Part shown: positions 1 to 5,208 of the stretch, piece by piece
How positions within the stretch are numbered: position 1 is the stretch's first letter
How the letters are laid out: each line of letters opens with the position of its first letter
NCBI GenBank assembly: GCA_027063215.1
Contig: JAMOSE010000187.1
Location: 1 to 5,208, forward strand
DNA: 5,208 nt
Source of the DNA: Sulfurimonas sp.
GTDB lineage: Bacteria > Campylobacterota > Campylobacteria > Campylobacterales > Sulfurimonadaceae
Reading direction: 5' to 3'
Translations under genes and position numbers: made by a program
Notes under the pieces: generated by a model
The model's database searches: none
Told to the model about the DNA's origin: nothing
The model's input: only the letters and a program-made list of their open reading frames with translations

Positions 1-362
1 GGTGTTGATTCCCAAATTCCGTGTTTAGTACAGTAACCATGCGCTACAAGGTTAAGTTTGCTTTTCATTGGTCTGATGTTAAATGTTACTTCTGCATGAG
101 ACTTTTCATTTCCAAGAGTTCCCGGTACGAAAGTAGCCATTGCAAGTTTAGTGTCACCGTCAAAAAGAGTGATTGATTCGATGTAGTGATCGAAATCATC
201 CGGATGTGTATATTCATTACCCATTTTTACATTTACTGCAAGCATTTCACCTTTTTTAGCAACACCTGCTACTGTAATAAATGGTGAGTGACGATCGATT
301 AAATCTTTTTTAGCTTCTCTTTCTACTGTGTCAATATCAACATATTTGTTAATCTTTGGCAT
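1..362 (-). CDS. Class II superoxide reductase (neelaredoxin type), 3' end cut by window edge
   Basis: Superoxide reductase reduces superoxide to hydrogen peroxide in the cytoplasm at a non-haem iron bound by four His and one Cys, usually with rubredoxin as electron donor. My translation from the ATG at 362-360 gives 120 full codons and no stop before the left edge. All five expected iron ligands are visible: H25 (in DRHSP), H53 (THPDD), H59 (six residues later, the family spacing), and C111 and H114 in CTKHGIWE. There is no N-terminal desulforedoxin Cys domain, so this is the one-iron class II form. Its length is typical, so only a few C-terminal residues are probably missing. The start is supported by AAAGGA at 374-369, six bases upstream. 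The usual Glu-Lys before the first ligand is Asp23-Arg24 here. Many codons end in C (ATC, TTC, TAC, CAC), more than in glyS, which hints at strong expression. It is transcribed divergently from glyS. Confidence 0.88.
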   Translation of the reverse strand, partial: MPKINKYVDIDTVEREAKKDLIDRHSPFITVAGVAKKGEMLAVNVKMGNEYTHPDDFDHYIESITLFDGDTKLAMATFVPGTLGNEKSHAEVTFNIRPMKSKLNLVAHGYCTKHGIWEST

Positions 363-395
363 ATTAAATCCTTTTGTTTGTTTTTTAATGCTGTT

Positions 396-401
396 ATTGT
401 A
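396..401 (-). promoter_or_regulatory. Probable -10 box of the superoxide reductase gene
   Basis: On the minus strand the sequence reads GGTACAAT, with TACAAT as the -10 hexamer. It implies a transcript start near 389 and a leader of about 27 bases that contains the AAAGGA ribosome site. There is no recognisable -35 hexamer, which fits the relaxed sigma-70 promoters of Campylobacterota. The place where -35 would lie is occupied by the inverted repeat at 411-432. This is assigned by pattern only. Confidence 0.5.
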
Positions 402-410
402 CCTGCAAAA

Positions 411-432
411 TCTTTTATGCGAGCATAAAAGA
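411..432. repeat. Perfect inverted repeat, candidate operator
   Basis: The arms TCTTTTATGC (411-420) and GCATAAAAGA (423-432) are exact reverse complements around a two-base centre GA. The repeat covers roughly -22 to -43 relative to the inferred superoxide reductase start, and about -73 to -94 relative to the inferred glyS start. This is a natural place for a dimeric regulator of the superoxide reductase promoter. It lies between two divergent genes, so it is not placed as a terminator, and it does not match the Fur or PerR boxes I know. The regulator is unknown. Confidence 0.55.
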
Positions 433-492
433 GATAATATTTATCCTGTTTAAGGCTCGTTTAATTTTATAAGAGTTTAACCAATAAACGGG

Positions 493-498
493 TACAAT
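493..498 (+). promoter_or_regulatory. Probable -10 box of glyS
   Basis: TACAAT, in the context GGTACAATCGCG, lies 31 bases before the glyS start codon. It predicts a transcript start near 505 and a leader of about 25 bases, enough for the AAAAGAG ribosome site at 516-522. There is no clear -35 hexamer. The same eight bases, GGTACAAT, form the oppositely directed superoxide reductase promoter. A second AT-rich box at 507-513 (TTTATAA) cannot be excluded. Confidence 0.45.
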
Positions 499-529
499 CG
501 CGACAATTTATAAACAAAAGAGTATAGCA

Positions 530-2551
530 ATGTTAAAACCATTATTGATTGAGATAGGTGTTGAAGAGCTTCCGGCTGTTCCACTGTTAAAAGAGTTGAA
601 AAATATTGAAACAAAGTATGCAAAAGTTTTAGAAGAGTATGCACTTTTAGGTGAATTTGAATTTTACTATACACCTCGCCGTCTGGTAATGTGGCACAGA
701 AACTTTAAAACTGCACAGGAAGATTCGGTAGAAGAGTTTTTTGGAGCACCTTTAGCTGTTGCATATAAAGATGGTAAGCCGACAAAAGCAGCAGAAGGTT
801 TTGCAAGAAAATGTGGTGTGCGTCTTGAAGAGCTTTCAACAGCAGAGAAGGGCGGTAAAGAGGTTCTTTATTATAAAAAAGATATACAGGGACGTCCTTC
901 TACTGAACTGCTTCCTGCGATCATAGAAAAATGGTTAAAATCACTTGATTTTGGAAAATCTATGCGTTGGGGAAGCTTGCGTGAGAGTTTTATTCGTCCT
1001 ATTCGTTGGATAAATGTTCTTTTAGATGATACTGTTGTTCCTATGAAGCTTTATGAAGTTGCAAGTGCTAAAACAACAAAGCTTCACCGAATTGCCAGTT
1101 TTGATCCTGTCGCGATTGAGGGTGCAAAAGATTATTTTGTCAAGCTTAAAAATGGTGGAGTGACACTCTATCAGGATGAGAGACGTCAAAAGATTTTTGA
1201 TGATTTTAAAGCTATTGAAACTACAAACGGTGTACAAATTGAGATCGATGATGATCTGATGGATGAAGTTGTTGCTATTACAGAAAATCCGACAGCACTG
1301 CTTGGATCATTTGATGAAGAGTTTTTAGAACTGCCTCCTGAAGTTATCATTACATCTATGAAAGAGCATCAGCGATACTTCCCTGTTTTTAAAGATGCAA
1401 AGTTAATGAATAAATTTGTAGTAGTCTCTAATGCACTAACGGATGATTTTTCAGAAGTTATTGCTGGAAATGAGAGAGTACTGCGTCCTCGTCTTGCAGA
1501 TGGACTCTTTTTCTGGGAAAATGATCTTAAAAATGGACTCTCTACAGAGGGACTTGAAAAAGTTGCTTTCTTTAAAGGACTTGGATCTGTTGCTGATAAG
1601 ATTGTTCGTGAAACAAAGATCGCTGAAGTTCTTTTTGATAAGTATGGTATTGATGCACAAAAAGAAGATCTACTTCGTGCTATGAGTCTTGCAAAAGCCG
1701 ATCTTATGAGTGAGATGGTTTATGAGTTTACTGAACTGCAGGGAATTATGGGTTACTACTATGCACTTAAAGCCGGTGAGAGTGAAGCAGTTGCACTTGC
1801 CATCAAAGAGCAGTACCTTCCAGAAGGTGAAGAGAGTGAGCTCCCTTCAACGCCACTGAGTGCTATTGTTGCTATGAGTATGAAACTCGATACATTGCTT
1901 GCACTCTTTAGTATTGATCAGATTCCGACAGGTTCTCGTGATCCGTTTGCACTGCGTCGGGCAGTTAATGGGATTATCCGCATTGTTAATGAGTATGGTT
2001 TTACGTTTGATATTGTAAAAGATATAAAAGAGCTTGCAAAAAATTATGAGGGTGAGATTGATCTAGAAAAGTTAGAAAATTTTATTTTAGAGCGTGTAAA
2101 ACGTTTTTATAAAGTAAATCCGTCTATAATTGAGGCAGTTTTGGCATCTGGAGAGCGTGAACTGCTTGCAATGGGGAAAAAGATCGAAGCGCTTAATGCA
2201 CTTGTGAACTCTGAAGGCTTTGATGAGGTAAGTTCTACATTTAAACGTGTGGCAAACATTACAAAAGATATAGATTTGAGTCAAAACCTTACAGTAGATG
2301 AAGCACTGTTGCAAGATGATGCTGAAAAAGAACTCTATAGTGCCTACAAAGCAGTAAGTTCAAAAAGTTATAATTCGTATGAAGAGGAACTTGATGCGCT
2401 TCTTGGACTAAAACCACAGTTGGATACTTTCTTTGACTCTGTTATGGTAAATGTTGAAGATGAAGCACTGAAAAACAATAGAAAAGCACTTGTGGCTTCT
2501 ATCTATAAAAGTATTTTAAATATTGCAGATATTAAAGAGGTAAGTATTTAA
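530..2551 (+). CDS. glyS: Glycine--tRNA ligase beta subunit
   Basis: This is the beta chain of the bacterial alpha2beta2 glycyl-tRNA synthetase. It recognises and positions tRNA-Gly, while the alpha chain GlyQ (not in this window) holds the aminoacylation site. The 673 residues are close to the usual family length of about 690. Family hallmarks in order are: LLIEIGVEELPA near the N-terminus (5-16), MRWG at 145-148, FFWENDLK at 327-334, the HD-like region AKADLMSEMVYEFTELQG at 388-405, and GSRDPFALRR at 468-477. The C-terminal part from about 570 corresponds to the helical DALR-type anticodon-binding region. The reading frame is intact. The start is fixed by AAAAGAG at 516-522, seven bases ahead of the ATG, and by the conserved motif that begins four residues in. 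The FAD oxidoreductase gene follows after 32 bases with no terminator between them, so co-transcription is likely. Confidence 0.97.
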   Translation: MLKPLLIEIGVEELPAVPLLKELKNIETKYAKVLEEYALLGEFEFYYTPRRLVMWHRNFKTAQEDSVEEFFGAPLAVAYKDGKPTKAAEGFARKCGVRLEELSTAEKGGKEVLYYKKDIQGRPSTELLPAIIEKWLKSLDFGKSMRWGSLRESFIRPIRWINVLLDDTVVPMKLYEVASAKTTKLHRIASFDPVAIEGAKDYFVKLKNGGVTLYQDERRQKIFDDFKAIETTNGVQIEIDDDLMDEVVAITENPTALLGSFDEEFLELPPEVIITSMKEHQRYFPVFKDAKLMNKFVVVSNALTDDFSEVIAGNERVLRPRLADGLFFWENDLKNGLSTEGLEKVAFFKGLGSVADKIVRETKIAEVLFDKYGIDAQKEDLLRAMSLAKADLMSEMVYEFTELQGIMGYYYALKAGESEAVALAIKEQYLPEGEESELPSTPLSAIVAMSMKLDTLLALFSIDQIPTGSRDPFALRRAVNGIIRIVNEYGFTFDIVKDIKELAKNYEGEIDLEKLENFILERVKRFYKVNPSIIEAVLASGERELLAMGKKIEALNALVNSEGFDEVSSTFKRVANITKDIDLSQNLTVDEALLQDDAEKELYSAYKAVSSKSYNSYEEELDALLGLKPQLDTFFDSVMVNVEDEALKNNRKALVASIYKSILNIADIKEVSI

Positions 2552-2583
2552 ATTTACTTTTATTACTTTAAAATGGTATAAAA

Positions 2584-3705
2584 ATGTATGATATTGCCAT
2601 AATTGGTGCCGGTATAAATGGATGCAGTACTGCCTATGAGTTCTTGAAAGAGAACAAAAGTGTCCTGATCTTTGACAAGTCTGGAGTTGCAAGCGGTGGA
2701 AGCGGTGCAGCAGGTGCCTTTATCTCTCCAAAGTTTTCAAAAGCAGGTGATCTCAAAGAGATCATCAATGATGCTTTTGTTTACTCTATGAACTATTATG
2801 AACAGAATTTTTCTCAAGCGTTTACAAAAGCACAACTGCTTCATATTGCAAAAGATGAAAAAGAGGATGCAATCCTTCGGGTATTTAAAGAAAATACACA
2901 ACTTTCTTTACAAAAACCAAAGCATGAGGTTTTTGAAAAATTAACCAAAGAAGCAAAAGCAAGAGAGAGTATCTCACTAGAAGCGGGACTTGTTGATGCA
3001 CAAAAGATGTGCCAGTTGATGATAGAGGGTGCAAAGTTTATGCACCAAGAGGTAGAGAGTATTGTTTGGGAAGATGACTATTGGCTTATTAATGATAGCT
3101 ATGGGGCAAAAGAGCTGGTATTGGCAACGGGAGCATATAAAAAACTGCTTCAAGAACCCTATATTGAACTTCGTGGTGTTTGGGGACACCGTATAGATAT
3201 TAAAACCGATCTGCAAAATCCAAACTCCATTCATCAGTTTGTCTCTATCTCTCCAACACTGAATGGCAAAGTAGCTATTGGCGCAACACATAATGTACAC
3301 TATCATCCTCAGATCAATAAAGAGGCATATGATATAAAAGCTGGTCGTAGAGAGCTTTTAGAAAAGGCTTCTCGTACACTTGCCATTGATGATGTAGAAA
3401 TAGTGAAAGATTATACAGGCTTGCGATCGGGTTCGTTTGATTATATGCCGCTTGTAGGTCCATTGGTACTCTCAAAAGAGACTCTGCAGTGTTGTGAAAA
3501 AAAGATTCGTGTTAAAAAACCGGATTACGATTCATTTCTTTATTATCCTCACTTAAGTATGATAAATGGGAGTGGAGGATACGGTTTTGTTTTAGCACCC
3601 TATCTGGCGCGTATCTTAAAAGAACATATTACAGGAGCAAGGAAAATTCCTCTTACAATTACTCCTGCACGTTTTTTTGCTCGCTGGGCTAAGAAGTTAT
3701 CTTAA
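2584..3705 (+). CDS. FAD-dependent oxidoreductase (DAO fold), resembling the MnmC C-terminal domain
   Basis: This is a 373-residue flavoprotein. The N-terminal Rossmann motif is GAGING at 8-13, with the ribose-binding acidic residue at D31. A second FAD-contact motif, LVLATGAY, ends at 185. Beyond the general DAO fold, it follows the oxidoreductase half of E. coli MnmC as I recall it: ASGGSG at 36-41 followed by a ..NDAF..Y..N.YEQ helix (62-73), RGVWGH at 197-202, KVAIGATH at 229-236, LRSGSFDYMPLVGP at 280-293, GSGGYGFVLAP at 329-339, and a basic tail ending ARWAKKL. That domain converts cmnm5U34 to nm5U34 in tRNA. The methyltransferase domain (MnmC1) is absent. The alternative is another DAO oxidase such as glycine oxidase or a D-amino acid dehydrogenase. 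There is no Shine-Dalgarno sequence before the ATG, but the Rossmann fold begins at residue 3, so no other start fits. The 3' end overlaps the convergent gene by 17 bases. The FAD fold is certain; the MnmC relationship is likely. Confidence 0.85.
   Translation: MYDIAIIGAGINGCSTAYEFLKENKSVLIFDKSGVASGGSGAAGAFISPKFSKAGDLKEIINDAFVYSMNYYEQNFSQAFTKAQLLHIAKDEKEDAILRVFKENTQLSLQKPKHEVFEKLTKEAKARESISLEAGLVDAQKMCQLMIEGAKFMHQEVESIVWEDDYWLINDSYGAKELVLATGAYKKLLQEPYIELRGVWGHRIDIKTDLQNPNSIHQFVSISPTLNGKVAIGATHNVHYHPQINKEAYDIKAGRRELLEKASRTLAIDDVEIVKDYTGLRSGSFDYMPLVGPLVLSKETLQCCEKKIRVKKPDYDSFLYYPHLSMINGSGGYGFVLAPYLARILKEHITGARKIPLTITPARFFARWAKKLS
3689..3705. other. Tail-to-tail overlap of two coding regions
   Basis: The plus-strand oxidoreductase ends with TAA at 3703-3705. 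The minus-strand unknown gene ends with TAG at 3691-3689. The last 17 bases therefore code on both strands, and no intergenic terminator is possible. A weak repeat, TAAGA (3690-3694) and TCTTA (3700-3704), spans both stop codons, but its five-base-pair stem has no T-run and does not look like an intrinsic terminator. Confidence 0.85.
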
Positions 3706-4429
3706 CGATCTGCGGTGGCATGGTTTTGAAGATCTCTTTTAAGCCATTTGCACGTTTTTCACGCATCTTACCTGTTGCAAATGGAGAAAGATAGTAGGCT
3801 AACTCTTTACACTCATCTGCATCATAGTTATTGTCATGCATAAATACAACTTCTTTATCGAGTTTGTTAACATGTTCTGAGAGTGCTCGTGCATAGGTGA
3901 TGATGTTTTTATGGTGTCTGTCATACTTATGACCCATACCAAAAAAGACAAATTTTCCAGTAAGACGAATGTTTGGAATATCTATGTAGTTGAGTTTTTT
4001 ATCATAGCGTGTCAATTGCATGGAGTTGATCTTGTCAAGATCTGCATCAAACTCTTCTAAAATAGGTGTCGGTTCTATATTTGCTCTGTTGTAGTTAAAA
4101 AGATATCGTATCTCTATGAGTTTTCCTCTATAGTGCTCTTTAAAAGCAGCATTAAGTACATACATTCGCGGTGTCTCTTGAATTGTAACATATTCATCAT
4201 ACTGCTCAAAGCCCTCATCTTGTAAAAAACGACTGAGTTTGTAGCCCGTTGGTGCTTCTTCGGGATTATATAAAAATACAGTTCCCGCAACATGTTTACG
4301 CTTTTTTTTAAGCATATTTTCTAAATCTTGAACTGTGATCTTTTCATCTTCATTTTCATTGATATAGATATATTGCTCTACGAGATAGTCCATATCGAAA
4401 TTTGTTGAGAATTTTCCAAATACTTGCAT
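3689..4429 (-). CDS. Unrecognised soluble protein, 246 residues
   Basis: I do not recognise this family. The frame is intact, and the ATG at 4429-4427 has AAAGG at 4442-4438, eight bases upstream, and a TATAAT box behind that, so it is very probably a real gene. The protein shows no signal peptide or membrane segment. The N-terminal part (1-45) is acidic and ends in a basic cluster, KKKRKH, at 41-46. The middle (50-150) alternates short hydrophobic strands with charged loops and is rich in Tyr and Asn. The C-terminal part starts with a hydrophobic strand, then a loop GMGHKYDRHHKN (164-175), a helix, a strand VVFMHDNN (194-201) and a helix. This pattern suggests an alpha/beta fold with a polar His/Asp-rich loop. 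There is one cysteine, C207. It runs convergently into the oxidoreductase and shares a divergent promoter region with the hydrolase. No function is assigned. Confidence 0.85.
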   Translation of the reverse strand: MQVFGKFSTNFDMDYLVEQYIYINENEDEKITVQDLENMLKKKRKHVAGTVFLYNPEEAPTGYKLSRFLQDEGFEQYDEYVTIQETPRMYVLNAAFKEHYRGKLIEIRYLFNYNRANIEPTPILEEFDADLDKINSMQLTRYDKKLNYIDIPNIRLTGKFVFFGMGHKYDRHHKNIITYARALSEHVNKLDKEVVFMHDNNYDADECKELAYYLSPFATGKMREKRANGLKEIFKTMPPQIVKITS

Positions 4430-4451
4430 TCTAAATACCTTTTAATTTTGC

Positions 4452-4468
4452 GAATTATACTATAATTC
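4452..4468. promoter_or_regulatory. Palindromic bidirectional promoter
   Basis: GAATTATA (4452-4459) and TATAATTC (4461-4468) are exact reverse complements around a single C at 4460. Each arm holds a consensus TATAAT: 4461-4466 reading right, toward the hydrolase, and 4459-4454 reading left, toward the unknown gene. The leftward start would lie near 4447, giving a leader of about 18 bases with its ribosome site. The rightward start would lie at about 4472-4474, on or next to the hydrolase start codon. No -35 boxes are visible on either side. The whole gap between the two start codons is only 44 bases, so both promoters must sit here, unless the hydrolase uses an internal site. Confidence 0.6.
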
Positions 4469-4473
4469 TCTCT

Positions 4474-5208
4474 ATGATATATATAGCTTTTATAATTTTT
4501 ACTTTGGCAGTTGTGTTTTTTGTTTTTTACCAATGGCAATACTTTATGGTTTTCTCACCGCTTTACTATCGAGATGCTCCATTGTGCAGAGAGTGTGAAC
4601 TTTTAAGTATAACTACCGATGATGGAGTGAAGCTTGAAGGGGCACTCTATGAGCCAAAAGAGATTTGTGCTACACTTCTTGTCTTTGTAGGACGGAGTCA
4701 TGATGCAGTAGGACTGATTAATCGTTTTGCAAATCTCTATCCAGGGACGAGGATTATAACATTCAATTATCGTTCTTATGGGAAGAGTGAAGGTGTGGCG
4801 AATGAAAAAAATCTTCTTCTAGATGGTGTTAAAATTGCACAGTTGGTGCAAAAAAATTATGGAGATTTTTATCTTTTAGGTTTCTCTATCGGATCAAGTG
4901 TTGCTGCATATGTTGCCTCAAAAGTTCCACCAAAAGCACTGTTTCTTGTAGGTGCTTTTAGCTCTATTGCTTCACTTGCAAAAATAAAGTACAGGATTGC
5001 CTTTTCTTATCTGATTCGTTATAAATTTGATACAAAAGTATTTATGCAAAAAGTAGAAGTACCTACATATCTTTTTGTCAGTAAAGCTGATGAGATAGCC
5101 TATATTGAAAGTGCCAGAGAGTTGAAAAAAAACATTAGAAATCTTCAGTACTATAAAGAGTTTGAAAGTTTAACGCACAAAGAGTTACTTTGGGATACAA
5201 ATGTGATT
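4474..5208 (+). CDS. Membrane-anchored alpha/beta hydrolase, 3' end cut by window edge
   Basis: My translation gives 245 codons with no stop before the right edge. The catalytic triad of the alpha/beta hydrolase fold is visible in order: nucleophile S138 in GFSIG (136-140), acid D206 in SKADE, and H235 in LTHKE. The strand before the oxyanion region is LLVFVGRSHD (68-77), and a NYRSYGKSEG segment (98-107) is typical of the BEM46/ABHD13-like branch. A hydrophobic helix at residues 4-19 with few flanking charges should act as an uncleaved membrane anchor. A Cys pair, C38-x2-C41, follows it. The substrate cannot be told; family members include esterases, lipases and peptidases. The gene is probably close to its end, because the His has already appeared. 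There is no Shine-Dalgarno sequence before the ATG, and the predicted transcript starts almost at the ATG. The next in-frame ATG (codon 25) has no ribosome site either and would remove the anchor. Confidence 0.85.
   Translation, partial: MIYIAFIIFTLAVVFFVFYQWQYFMVFSPLYYRDAPLCRECELLSITTDDGVKLEGALYEPKEICATLLVFVGRSHDAVGLINRFANLYPGTRIITFNYRSYGKSEGVANEKNLLLDGVKIAQLVQKNYGDFYLLGFSIGSSVAAYVASKVPPKALFLVGAFSSIASLAKIKYRIAFSYLIRYKFDTKVFMQKVEVPTYLFVSKADEIAYIESARELKKNIRNLQYYKEFESLTHKELLWDTNVI

Noticed and set aside
1..362. SoxZ-like sulfur carrier as the identity of the left-edge gene
   Set aside because: The immunoglobulin-like strand pattern is similar, but the five His/Cys iron ligands with correct spacing identify superoxide reductase.
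475..489. GTTTA...TAAAC inverted repeat upstream of the glyS -10 box
   Set aside because: Five-base arms in AT-rich DNA are expected by chance. It could be an operator, but nothing else supports it.
477..674. 65-codon minus-strand open frame across the glyS start
   Set aside because: It has low-complexity Leu/His-rich content and lies opposite the conserved N-terminus and promoter of glyS. It is a shadow frame.
1022..2314. Four open frames of 69-80 codons inside glyS on both strands
   Set aside because: All lie within strongly conserved glyS sequence, lack ribosome sites and have the biased composition expected of shadow frames.
2977..3306. 109-codon minus-strand open frame inside the oxidoreductase gene
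   Set aside because: It is Cys-rich with no recognisable motif, and it lies opposite an intact flavoprotein frame.
3690..3704. TAAGA...TCTTA hairpin over the two stop codons as a bidirectional terminator
   Set aside because: The stem is only five AT-rich pairs and no T-run follows on either strand, so it is unlikely to stop polymerase.
4491..4496. TATAAT inside the hydrolase anchor sequence as the main promoter
   Set aside because: It would place the transcript start inside the gene and force a later start codon that has no ribosome site and would lose the membrane anchor. It is kept only as an alternative to test.

Overview
The window looks like an AT-rich chromosomal segment from a member of the Campylobacterota (formerly Epsilonproteobacteria), most like the free-living Sulfurimonas/Sulfuricurvum group. 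The reasons are the AT-rich codon use, the split glycyl-tRNA synthetase (a separate beta-subunit gene), the very short intergenic gaps, TATAAT/TACAAT-type -10 boxes without clear -35 boxes, and a class II superoxide reductase. The genus is inferred from style, not from a database match.

Layout from left to right. (1) Positions 1-362, minus strand: nearly complete gene for a class II superoxide reductase (neelaredoxin type), cut by the left edge. (2) Positions 363-529: divergent control region with two -10 boxes of identical core and a perfect 10-bp inverted repeat just upstream of the superoxide reductase promoter. (3) Positions 530-2551, plus: glyS, the glycyl-tRNA synthetase beta subunit. 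(4) Positions 2584-3705, plus, 32 bases later: a stand-alone FAD oxidoreductase that resembles the C-terminal half of the tRNA-modifying enzyme MnmC. (5) Positions 3689-4429, minus: an unrecognised soluble 246-residue protein whose 3' end overlaps the previous gene by 17 bases. (6) Positions 4430-4473: a very short divergent control region built around a 17-base palindrome with a TATAAT box facing each way. (7) Positions 4474 to the right edge, plus: a membrane-anchored alpha/beta hydrolase, C-terminally cut, probably read from a leaderless or nearly leaderless mRNA.

How the genes may work together: glyS and the MnmC2-like gene form a probable two-gene unit. One charges tRNA-Gly. The other may finish the modification of U34 in tRNAs, among them tRNA-Gly(UCC) in bacteria that carry mnm5U. 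The superoxide reductase is an independently controlled oxidative-stress gene. The last two genes share a back-to-back promoter and have no visible link to translation.

No mobile element, CRISPR array, RNA gene or phage gene was seen. No gene-free stretch exceeds 300 bases. There is no strong sign of a wholly new system. The best leads are the unknown 246-residue family, the palindromic two-way promoter with its leaderless hydrolase gene, the tRNA-linked glyS/MnmC2-like pair, and the palindrome upstream of the superoxide reductase gene.
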